A stretch of 64,000 bases of DNA from Saccoglossus kowalevskii. Lineage: Eukaryota > Hemichordata > Enteropneusta > Harrimaniidae. Position numbers and translations under genes: made by a program. The stretch lies in the NCBI RefSeq assembly GCF_000003605.2, contig NW_003143794.1, forward strand, positions 215,752 to 279,751. The letters are read 5' to 3'. Below are positions 53,615 through 64,000 of the stretch, one piece after another. The notes below the pieces were generated by a model. The model was given only the letters and a program-made list of their open reading frames with translations. It had not been told where the DNA came from and did no database searches. How positions within the stretch are numbered: the first letter of the stretch is position 1; each line of letters begins with the position of its first letter.

Positions 53615-55078
53615 ATGAACGTTATTTATTGTAAATTGCTCGGAGAAAAAGCCAATTTAAAAGCGGATATTCGGCTGATATGTCCTGCAAATCGTTTCAC
53701 CTTGTTCAATATTTGAGCGTGGTTTTCTAGAAAATAGCTGATTTTAACCAGTAGCGTTCAAACTGCTAACTTAATATGTTAATAATCGATTTAGACATAA
53801 TATATACGATACCGACATTACGTAGCAGTTAGTATACTAGCTTATTTTTTTATCTGCTTCACAACAATCTCAATTATACTTCGTGATAGTTATATGTGGA
53901 TCGATATGCCTCCAGCATTTGTCAAGAAACAAAATGTCAACACAAAGTGGTTTGTTTGTTCAGTATTTTTTTTTTAAATTCTAAAGTAACTGAAATAAAC
54001 GACAAACCAAGTAGACGAACTCTTTTTTTCCGCCAATTGTCGCAATTATTGGCATTTTGGTCTCAGTCAAATTTAAATAAACATCCAATGTGTTTCGCGT
54101 TCACTGTCTTTGGCATCGTCGTTGGGCATATTTCCAAATTCCAAAATGCAATCATTGAGTAATTTGATATTATACGCTGAGCTCAATTGTTCTCAATTCA
54201 TAAATATGAATTATGTCGTTATACTAGATTGACCTATTGTAAGCCATAATATCCTTAGTTTGTACATTTTACATCCTTCCGATTACAAATTGTTTTTTAT
54301 CTCCATCGCACGATGTAGCTATTGACTTAATTGGTGTCAACGAACTACCACTCTTGTACTCTGTATGATAGGGATTACAAATTGACGGCGAAAAATGTTT
54401 AGCCTTAACTCAATAGTGAGATTCAATATATCTGTAAAATCATTTCATAGGGCAGAGTAATTTGTCAGAAATATTCTCTTTATCAACTACCAGTCGAATT
54501 TATGTAAAATTGATGTGTGATCTGAAAAAAATAAAGCAATATCATGTGATGATAGCGAAATAGCCTCAGAAGACCTTTAGTTTTCAGACGTAGACTATGA
54601 AACTTTTGTTTATGACTCAGACGTAAAGCAAAATGTGCTTTTTTTTTCGATATTACATGATAGATATATGGTAATAGATAATGTTTTTGTCTTTTAAGTT
54701 TGTTTGCACCTTTGTTTGTTTATAATTATACGTATTATTCAATATTTTCAACTCAGCTCTGCTCATGGAATATGATTGGTGATTTCCATTTGGTGAGATT
54801 TTACGTCTGATTTCTTCAAATACCCATTCACGCGAAAAGGTGTTGCAGTCAACACCAATAAATGGTTTGTTATGTCGTATGCTTCGCCAACGACAGTTTA
54901 AAAGGTGTAACCAAATATGCCTGAGAATTTAAATCAAAATTGGTCTCTGTGGACGAGAAATAACCAGTTGTCGTCTGCTGAAGTAAGCGTTCCGGATGTT
55001 ATAATTTGCATATGACGTTGCGGGCCCGGTTTGCGCAAGCCCGTCGAGTAACTGTAGGTCCACATTCATTACACGCTA

Positions 55079-55200
55079 TTTCGAGCCGTCTTTAGAGTGG
55101 TCGAGTGCAGTATGTGTTGCTTACAGCAGCGAGACGTGGGTTCGACTCTGCCGTGTTGTTTATGTTCGTAAAATGTAATCTGTACTTAAATTAATAGCAG
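55079..55200 (+). repeat. tRNA-derived SINE remnant
   Basis: An A-box-like GTGGTCGAGTGCAG near 55097 is followed about 40 bases later by a B-box-like GGGTTCGACTC (55138-55148), the spacing expected of a tRNA promoter. The putative T stem and acceptor stem do not pair, so this is not a working tRNA gene. The sequence runs on into an AT-rich tail with TTTATGTTCG, as SINE bodies do. A GC-rich patch just upstream (55019-55050, CGGGC...GCCCG) may belong to it. The match at 52.6 kb on the other strand supports a repeat family. Confidence 0.5.
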
Positions 55201-57577
55201 AGATCACATGCCAACTAAACACTAATGGTCAACCTTCATATATTATGAAAAATAATGTGGCAATAAAATATTTTTGTGTCATATGACTTGTTTTGTTTCT
55301 TCGTTCTTGTTTTTTCTAGAAAGTCATCAAAGAAAGACTCGTTCACAGACTTTCATCATAGTATCATGCTGGTCGTTGAGGGTATCACCTTCCTAACTAT
55401 GTGAGTGAGGTATTGAAATTGCATTACAAACTCAGAACAGGAAGAATATGCATTCAAGAAACTGTTGAGCTTTGGCTGATAACCGGAATAGTTACACATA
55501 CTCAGGTCGCTCACCGGTTATCTGAGTTACGTGCACGCCAGCACGATCCTGTCATCGTAGTATTGGGATTACCTTATTGTATGAGTTTACATGTGTGTTT
55601 ACGTGAGATATGATCGTATTGCATGATGGGGTGGAATGTGGAAAACATTTGATTTGACCTGTTGTCATGATTTCAAAGCCTCGGCAAAAAAAAAAGCAAT
55701 CACATCAGGGGAATTAATAAATCACGTTGAATTGCTCAGATAATGGGGTGTAACAGAAATGTCACCAATATACTGGTCTCCTGTGTTTATGCTATATTGC
55801 TTCACTTTTAGTGAGTATCATGTACCAAAAAAAAAAGGTCGTGAACCTTTCTCGCGCAAAATCTAATATTGCGTCAGGTGTTCTTATAATCTCAAGATAC
55901 GTAACATTGCTTTGACATTTAACGACATTTGGAGAAGAGCAATCCAATCAAGGTATCATGCATACAGAATGTGGTTACGTAATCAGATCTTTAAAAGATC
56001 AACCAGACTTAATCTTATGACTGAATGGATGATTACCAAATAACGCGGCTTAACATTAAGACCGTAAGTGAAATATGGTTTGTTAATTATAGTGCCATTT
56101 TAACGGGAAGCTTCGATAATATAATCACTGGAAGAATGATTATGCAGACTGTAGATCGTTGGTTTGTTTAATGTGACACTATCACCCCGTGTGATGATTT
56201 GTTTATGCACACAAAAACAAAAACATATGGTGTTCACTACAAGTGCACCTTGTTCTCTTGTGACAATATTTCATATATAATTTATGCCACACAATCGAGC
56301 CTGCTAAATATTTGATACTTCTAGCGTTATTGTCAGAGAATATGTATACGTACTATATATATGTATAGCAAAAATCTAGGCTATAATATTGAAATTTCAA
56401 ATTTCAATTGAAGAACGGGAACGGAAATAATACCCATTTTAAAACATTTAACACGTTCCACTTAAAGTTTCAAAACGCTGAATGCGGATGTCAAAACAGG
56501 ACATCAAAATAAAATGACATATGTTTTGGCTAGAGTGCTTCACGCAGCTATAAATTATCATTTCCAATTAAAGAACCGTTTGTGAATTATGCAGTAAATA
56601 ATAAATCATATTAGCACAGAATGTTAACTAATGTTTTGCAGCTGAATTCAACCTGTGTCTGGGGATTGAGCTGGGCGTGAGCGAAATATGATAGCATGAT
56701 GCAAACAATATATAAGTAGTTAGGGCTTTTATATATATATTAACGTCACGTTTTGGAACTGTTTCCATTATCTGATCAGTTTCTCTCAGTGCTATAACAA
56801 ACTAAAATAACATTGACGGCATGTGCTAATGGTGAACCGATAAAGCAAATAAAGGGGAAAATAGTTCGTGTGAACGTTTATCTTTGTGTTAGATTAGGCT
56901 TTAATATCATTTATAGATTTTCTGGATTTGCTCACTGCCATCACTACTCAAGGCTGTGCCAATGATGTAAACACATTACCAAGCTGCAGAGCAGGTTGTA
57001 ACATTTTTGCTTGGGGGTAAGTCGTGTCTCAGACACTTAACAGTATGTCAACATGAGGTGTACACGTGGTCTCAGTATGACGTCGTCGTGGCGATTTCAA
57101 TGGCATTGTAAAGTGTAGATTTCATTTAGTGATATCATTTCGTACATAACTTAGCCATTTTTTAATATAATGATTGGTCTGCTATTTTTACATCGATTTA
57201 TATTATATGTTTTAATTGAGTGATGTACTTGATATAGTGAGTAGATACAGTGTTGGAGTATCCCTAAGTACTTATATTTCGGTTGATGTCATTAAAGTAT
57301 GTTTTACGTTAATATTAAAAAGGCATTATAATTGTGTTCTAGTAACAGCGAGGAACATGAGCATAATTTACAAGTCTTAAATGGTTAAAAGTGAGAATAT
57401 GTTGTCGGTCATTTGTTTTTTGTTCTTGTGCATGTACATTTCCACATGTGACTTGTTCTAAGATCTACAGTTGGGAATGTAAATTCAACTTTCATAAATG
57501 TATTTGTTTGATATGATGAAGCAAGTATTTCAAGAGGTTTTGAATATTGCCAGAAAACTTCTCCAGAAGAAACATTA

Positions 57578-57617
57578 CAACAACAACAACAACAACGACG
57601 ACAACGACAACGCCGAC
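57578..57617. repeat. CAA/CGA trinucleotide repeat
   Basis: Six CAA units pass into mixed CGA/CAA units. The frame that reads it as Asn/Asp repeats has no other coding signal. Intronic in gene A. Confidence 0.85.
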
Positions 57618-58384
57618 AGACAAGTCCCGCTATACAACACCACACTCTTCATTAGCATTGATGACAATGTCAAAATACATAAACTAGGTAGAATGATTCT
57701 CCATTTCGTAAGTTAAATATAGCATGTATACGGATTGTAACAATATATTCTGAAATTTCCAAAAACAAAGATTGGGGTCAGTGATATTTTTACACAAGTC
57801 TTTGATTTCACCAAGTTGTAAACAATATGTGTTTCGGAATATCGTATACATGAGAGAGATGCCGGTGGTCATTTTCGTTTTCATCATTTTCTACCCTACT
57901 TTAGAACATTCTCGCTATGCCTCCATCATTCACAACCAAGGACAATATGGCGCGCTCGTTGCATAAGGACGTTACTAATACTGTGTGTTTTGCTATTCGT
58001 CTTGGTGGAAGCGCTTTCGACTTTCAGGCGATGCACACGCATTATGGTGCAAGGCATCAACACTAACAGTTGCTGCAAACACAACAAACAATCCTGCTTC
58101 CTCGTCATGCGTGCATGACAAACGTTAATTCAGTTCGAACGTATAAGAAATCGCCCAAGCTTATACCTAGTTATATATCAAATTTGTCTGAACATCATGA
58201 TTATTATGCGCAACAACACACAACGCAGACTAGAACTGTTAAATATATCTTTTCTCGGTGCTAGTTACAATGTTGGAAGATATTTGCTATGTTTTTGTCG
58301 CCTGTTCTATATTCATGGATATCGCAGTCAATTAAGTTTGAAACTCGATCCTACGACTACTAAATAATGAATACTATATACATG

Positions 58385-58401
58385 TATATATATATATATA
58401 C
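58385..58401. repeat. (TA)n microsatellite
   Basis: About eight TA units in gene A intron 1. Confidence 0.85.
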
Positions 58402-58994
58402 TAAATAACTTGGAATTTTGTTTCTCACTTGGTTAGCTAGAATGCTGCTGGGAATATAACTGTCAACGGATTTGATTCAGTTGGGTATTTCAGTTACAGT
58501 AGAATAATCAACTGAAAATATTATTTTTATTCAAATTACGAGATCCAACTTTCTGCTCGTGTAAATTACTAGTATATATGAAGATATTTGAAAACCTAAT
58601 AATAAATGTACAAGTTTCCATAGCAACACTGCATAATAAATATGGTCAGTGGGTGGAAATGTGTAGCTTTCAAAGTAATAGTGTAATAAGAAGAACATAA
58701 GGTTTAAAAGAAACACGGTCGCTTGAGAAAAAAAATGTTCTCTTTGTTATTTATTTTACTGGGAGCCAACCTAACGTTACACGATATCTAATAATAAAAA
58801 AGTGTAGACGCATTTCTTTCTCCCGAGGGTATATAGCACAGTATTCACTAACTTTCAATCGCAAGATTAATTTTTCTCCTCCCACATCTATTAGAAAAAA
58901 AACGTTCGGAAATTACTTTTTTGTGAGATTGAAATGTCTAATTTCACTAATTTCCAATAAATGCCTAGTTGCCACGATTTGGATTTTAATTATA

Positions 58995-59012
58995 ATATAT
59001 ATATATATATAT
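58995..59012. repeat. (AT)n microsatellite
   Basis: Nine AT units in gene A intron 1. Confidence 0.85.
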
Positions 59013-60937
59013 GTTTCACATTTGTCAAATTATATCTGAGTTTGTATAATTGCTTTTACACTGTACTCGCTCGGCATGTTCGTTTGGGCTTGATCACATG
59101 ACCTAGTTCAAGTCGGCATTCGATGACCTTCTACAGATGAGCAGATTTACGTTTTTTGTATTTAAGAGGATTAATTGCTGGTCTGGAAATATTATCGTGT
59201 TCACATGTTGTTGTTTTTTATATTTGTTCATTTTCGGTAACATAAGAGAAAAAAGAACGCTGGCGCCTAATTATGTCGGTGTTTAAGCCTCTTGTAAATG
59301 AGTCTCTGCGTATCTATTATGTACTACTACAGATGCGAACCCATTACGCTAAAATGACGGGTCTGAAATATGATTTAATCTCTTAGGAGAGGCAGCACCG
59401 GTGATCATTCCCGTAAGTGTATTGGCGTCGTAACCTGAATTATTACTGCTACTGTCAACTGTATTTACATTTATTATATTGTCAAGTATTCGCAATATGT
59501 GTCGAATGTACAGGGAGTCTAAGCTAGTATATTGACTTATATATACCAGGCACAACTTAGTTCCCACTGTTTCATAGACACGCTACTTCTCCCAAATATT
59601 TATACTGTGCCAGTATGAGTGTTCATCTCTTTTTATTTTACAGTCACTCCCGCCAGACATATCTAAGATCAATTCGCGTTGGATCGGGTTAGCCAGAATT
59701 GCACATACCACTTCATCAATACAACTGCCAACGACGCAATGAATGCTATAAAGCAAACATTTCTGGCTATCACAAGACTCATTATATTATATTCAAAACT
59801 GAACGCAACAAAGTGAAAAATACAATTTCATTTTTCTTTCGCGACATAGTATATGTAGACAACCCGCTAAGAATACTGATTGTCCCTTTTTTGTAATTGT
59901 TAAACTCACTCATGCGTTCACAATATTAAAGACGCCATGATTTTAGTCGTAGTGGATAAAATATTATACACTGTTTATAATAATGCCTTTTATGCCGTCT
60001 TCTCCGATCCTTTCTTAATTATAATGTCACCCGTGATATATGCATGATTGTTGTCACGGTTACTAAAGAGAGGTTCATTTCTTATAGATGTTACGTCTAC
60101 ATACATATATTAGCTGTTATCGATAAGAAAATTATAAATGCCATTCATCTTCTAAATTATTCATGGTACAGGATTGGGCAACGGCACTATTAATACCGTA
60201 CCTAATGTCAAATTACTAAATATATTTATATTTCTTGCATATCAATGTGTATGTAGATGAACGCTGCAATACTATATATGGCGAGTGATTAAACATGACA
60301 TTCATTTCACTTTCTAACTTATTGTGTCAATTTCCTATCGCGCACAAACTGTTCAATATTTCAAAAGTCGGAATGGCATTGGATCCGAGAAGTTGCCGTG
60401 GAAACAAAATATGATGTTCCAATAAATGTGTTTAATTTCCTGTAACAGTCATTCGCCAAATTTGAATGACATTCTTTGTGACGTTTTGTGAATTAGAGTA
60501 GGTACTGTAATCTTATATATTTCATCGGAACGTAAATGCCCTTCAACTGTTTCAACAAATCCCAATTCATGCGATTAGCCTAAATAAATAAACAAAATAC
60601 ACATGGGACACCATTTACATACGTGTTTCTTTTAGTGTTGCCTAGATCGCATATCACCACTTCATATCATATCATATGATTTCCGCAGTCACATGAAACA
60701 GCAAATACCAACACCGTAGTTTTTTAGTGTAATGGTTGGTACTAGGTCAAACAGATTAATGTACAGTCGGCAGCTCAAACAAAGCAGAGTACCACATATG
60801 CTACTGTAAATGACGGATTCCAATATTTAATCTGTGAAAGTAGTTGTAATGCCCCGTGCGTTGAAATTGTACAGTCACTGAACAAACACAGACACGATTC
60901 CCACAAGAATTCGAGGAATATTACTTTCGACTGGGCG

Positions 60938-61026
60938 TCCATGGCACCTCTCTATGGGGGCTTTTAAATTAACCTTGTCTCAAAGGTTAGTTCTAATGGG
61001 TCGTATCCGTTTCGAGGTGCCCTGGA
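60938..61026. other. Nested inverted repeat (foldable 89-base element)
   Basis: TCCA-T-GGCACCTC (60938-60950) can pair with GAGGTGCC-C-TGGA (61014-61025), a 12-bp stem with one mismatch. An inner TAACCTT (60970-60976) pairs with AAGGTTA (60983-60989) around a 6-base loop. A third small arm (GG-GTCGTAT-CC) is possible. The layout recalls a three-armed, loosely tRNA-like fold, but arm lengths do not fit a canonical tRNA. It may be a small inverted-repeat element or a structured RNA in gene A intron 1. Strand is undetermined. Confidence 0.4.
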
Positions 61027-61358
61027 GTGGTATTTGTCGGCACACAGTGTTGAAGTGACTAGAAACAGAAACGGCTGACCTTCACCGATCGGCGACCAAT
61101 CACTTCTTTCCATACTAACGAAGATAGTTATCTAACATCAGATACGAATGCACGTGTACATGTTCATCATCATTTTGATTTTCTGCCGTTTACGGATCAA
61201 TCCAATTGTGACTCAATTATTGTTTGTAAATGCAATTATCTATTTATGACAAAAAATAACAAAAAAGAAACGTAATATTTGTATGATCAACATAACAGAT
61301 CGAACATAGTCCTTAACATGTGAGGCGTTTGAGTATTATAGAATTTGGGTCAACGAGA

Positions 61359-61369
61359 CCCCCCCCCCC
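61359..61369. repeat. Poly-C tract (C11)
   Basis: Homopolymer in gene A intron 1. Confidence 0.85.
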
Positions 61370-63677
61370 ACTCCCGAAATAAATTATAGAATTGAATATG
61401 CGCATGTGTAATAATGATCAGAACGAATCGAAAGCCACAAAAAAAGCATGTGCTCCCAACAAAAGAAACGGTTTACGTGGCCAAATATTAAAATAATAAT
61501 TAAGATATTACACGATGTACTTTTCCCTGGGGCGTAGTTTTATTACAAAACATCAGTACAGAGTATTCTCTCTGCACAGGTTACTATAGTGTAAATTGAC
61601 TCGTCCATTGATACGTTGCAAACTTCGATACAAACAGATTCAACGCCAGTCTATTTGTAATTAAGCGCTAAATAATGAGCGGAAATGTACAGACGAGTTA
61701 TAACAGCACGCCAAGCATAGGCAAAATAGATGTATAATTCCACATTCAAATGGTGTTGCCGTTCCACCACACCCATAACATTTGCCTATATTGTTATGAG
61801 AACCGCTTTCAATCAGAGTGAAACTGTAGCCAAAAGCGATGGGTACTAAGCGGTGAACGAAATCGTACAACTGAACGCGCCGTTTTTGAATTGCCTGAGT
61901 TCTCTCAATTTCAGTTAAATTAGCGTATAGTTTGAGCTGTCATTCGATGTATTACGTATATATTATCGGTATTATATCGGATCACATTAGTATCGTCAAT
62001 ATATATTACACTATTAGGTTATTGTGGTTATTTGCCCAGATGGTGGTCACAATGTGTATTATTTATAAATAATGTCATTCACTGTATTCTCTATATTCGC
62101 ACTAGTTTCATTTTCGGTATTCAATTAACGCATGTTGTAAATTGATAGCATTTGATTCGGACTACTGGGTCTGTGTGATATATACAAACGAGCTTGAATT
62201 GAATACAAAGTGTTACATTGACCTCATCAAGTGACCTTATCGCAATACTGGTATATCTTGTGGTTATTGCGTGGACGGGTACGTCATGTTATCAATTGTG
62301 CTTTCACAGTGAATGAGTAGAAACAATAATTTATGGTTTGAAAGGTGCGAAGATGCCACTTGTCTGTGTGGGTATAACGAAGCTTCCACGTCAGTTTATT
62401 TCACATAACCAGGCAACCACACATATCTGCAAACTGTTAAACGACTTGTATATATTGTTTCTCGTGGAATTGCTCGTCAATCGAATAGTGTTTTGTGTTT
62501 TAGATTTGTGAATTCACTAATACGGATTTAAAACTTGGGAATCGATTGGATGTGATGGTATTCTTACTTTACGAAAAAACGCATCACCGAATAATGTTGT
62601 TCGTGTGTGAATTAACGTTCGTACTGACTGAACGTGCAGTGACGCAATCATTAGTCGTAGACTAACTCACAGTGAAATTGATGTGATTACCGGTGTCAGC
62701 CCATGCATGTGACGTAATTGCCGCTTAGGTAATGGAAAGCAGGATGACAGGTTGTTATTATGTAAGTAACTGTAAGTATATATGATAGGGAGTATCGTAT
62801 TATTGACCTTTTGTTTCATATCACAAACCGATAACCCAAATCAAATTTAATTTCATAGAATGAGTACTCGAAGATGACTGATACACGATACACTATTGTA
62901 ACTGTGTAACAGCAGACAGTAAGAAAAGTGAAATGCACCAAGGTTATTGGACAATGTATTTCAGATATACATGTATGTATATATCAATGTGCCACTGTGA
63001 GGTTAAACGTACGTGTTTGGTTGCGCACGAGTGGTAAACATGGTCAGGGTCCATGATTCACAACATGTCACAGACTGGCAAGACATATGTATATAAAGCG
63101 ATCTGCGACATACACTCGAGCAAAACCTGGATATACACTAGATATAAAATATCAATATTTTGAACTCGGATTACATTTTTCAGTTAGACAACGCGATCGC
63201 GCTATTGCTCGGCAACGATTGTTTTTTCACACATCGTATATTCATACATATCAGACATATTACGCAAACAGTCGACGTCAGATTACAGTGATGAAAAGGG
63301 GACTTATTGAGAGCATACTGCTTGAAATTGGAACACAGATGGAGGATCTGAGAGGAACATTTAACACTCGGCATTAGGTAATATGCTAAAAACGCCAACC
63401 GTGTGATTCGGATATGAATGCGGACAACAAACGACGTTAAGTTACAGTAAAGTTAGAGTACCGTGGCGAGATGTATTCCGCGAAATAGAGTAATGTTAGA
63501 ACCGATCAGGAGACTAGGTTTAAGCTGATTTCCTGAGGGTACTCACTACTAAAAAGGATCTCGCATATACGAATAAAGTCTGGGTTTTTTTTAGAATTTA
63601 ATATATCACTGCTTTCTTTTTGCTTTGCTGCAATTCATGATATTAAAAATCGAAGAGGATTATGTTTAATTTCCTAC

Positions 63678-63868
63678 CTCATAAACATAGATTTTCCAGT
63701 GTTCTCCATATTCCGCGCAATTCCTTTCCATGATTTGGTAATTTGAAATTTCTGTCTTGCCGTCAAAGGAAGTCGGCTATCTACAGGTGCAACCTTCTTC
63801 TTTTTGTATGGGTCAGCATCGCCATTTTGTGAATATAGATCCGGTTTCGTGGACACCGTACATCCCAT
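63678..63868 (-). CDS. Gene A exon 1: acylated globin X-like globin, N-terminus and helices A-B
   Basis: First coding exon (191 nt, 63 codons plus 2 bases) of a complete three-exon globin gene. The protein starts MGCTVSTKPD, and Met-Gly-Cys is the known signal for Gly2 myristoylation and Cys3 palmitoylation in globin X-type proteins, so membrane anchoring is inferred. About 30 polar, lysine-rich residues (KKKK at 22-25) precede helix A. Trp47 fits the conserved A12 tryptophan, and Phe62 fits helix position B10. The ATG has a good context (G at -3, G at +4) and an in-frame TAA lies 12 nt upstream, so the start is well fixed. The exon ends ATGAG before GTAGGAA, splitting the Arg64 codon after base 2 (B12.2, the classical globin intron 1 site). 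Intron 1 is about 17.3 kb. A possible 6-codon upstream ORF lies at 63964-63984. The globin call is firm; the exact subfamily is less so. Confidence 0.93.
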
Positions 63869-64000
63869 CTCGAGGGCTGGTTACTTAATCAACGTACAGC
63901 ACAAGTTGCCTTGGAGTTTATTTTCCTAGTTATGTACTAGGTATAATAGATGAAAAATCAGTTTCAAAGCGTTTTGCGATCCATGAACGTAGGCCCACAC
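63869..64000 (-). promoter_or_regulatory. 5' flank / probable 5' UTR of gene A
   Basis: The 132 bases upstream of the gene A start codon, read on the minus strand. They contain an in-frame stop 12 bases before the ATG and a possible six-codon upstream ORF (63964-63984). No TATA box is evident. The true promoter may lie outside the window. Confidence 0.4.

Larger units (their letters stand above)
46355..63677 (-). other. Intron 1 of gene A, 17.3 kb
   Basis: Bounded by GTAGGAA (donor) and TTTTCGCAG (acceptor). It contains tRNA-like repeat remnants at 52.6 and 55.1 kb, a CAA/CGA trinucleotide run, several TA runs, a C11 tract and the nested stem structure at 60.94-61.03 kb. No nested protein gene is supported: the open frames are short and carry no recognised motif. 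Confidence 0.88.

Noticed and set aside
55079-55165. Functional tRNA gene
   Set aside because: A and B boxes are recognisable, but the T stem and acceptor stem do not pair.

Overview
The window is AT-rich (by eye roughly two-thirds A+T) animal nuclear DNA. It has spliced genes with GT-AG introns, long non-coding stretches full of microsatellites, tRNA-like repeat remnants and one 711-base assembly gap. There are no operons, no Shine-Dalgarno starts and no recognisable transposase, reverse transcriptase or viral gene. The only genes I can support are two globin genes. Their N-termini (Met-Gly-Cys) and residues resemble the globin X / neuroglobin-like group found across bilaterians. I read this as a bilaterian, most likely an invertebrate, but cannot name the species.

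Layout, all genes on the minus strand. Gene B (upstream exon at 16697-16863, central exon at 601-826) runs off the left edge, so its last exon is outside the window. Gene A (exons at 63678-63868, 46126-46354 and 36217-36525) is complete and encodes a predicted 242-residue globin. In both genes intron 1 falls between bases 2 and 3 of the codon for helix position B12, and the second junction is phase 0 at G7. These are the two classical animal globin intron positions. The splice sites are clean, and distal and proximal histidines are 32 residues apart in both. The pair is a head-to-tail tandem of diverged paralogues, about 19.4 kb from B's start codon to A's stop codon.

The exons are tiny and the introns very large (15.9 kb in B; 17.3 kb and 9.6 kb in A), so over 98% of the window is intronic or intergenic. 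That space holds microsatellites (TA/TAA, ATTT, TTTG), a 28-bp minisatellite, diverged duplications, a three-copy repeat near 37.6-38.2 kb and two tRNA-like SINE remnants (52.6 and 55.1 kb). It also holds two foldable hairpins, at 20.62-20.69 kb (the better small-RNA candidate) and 60.94-61.03 kb.

Functionally, both globins carry a predicted N-terminal double lipid anchor (myristoyl Gly2, palmitoyl Cys3), so both are inferred to be membrane-bound haem proteins with signalling, redox or lipid-protection roles rather than bulk oxygen carriers. Gene A adds a charged Ala-Glu repeat tail of about 55 residues after the globin fold; this and the candidate RNA hairpin are the most unusual items. I see no other multi-gene system.
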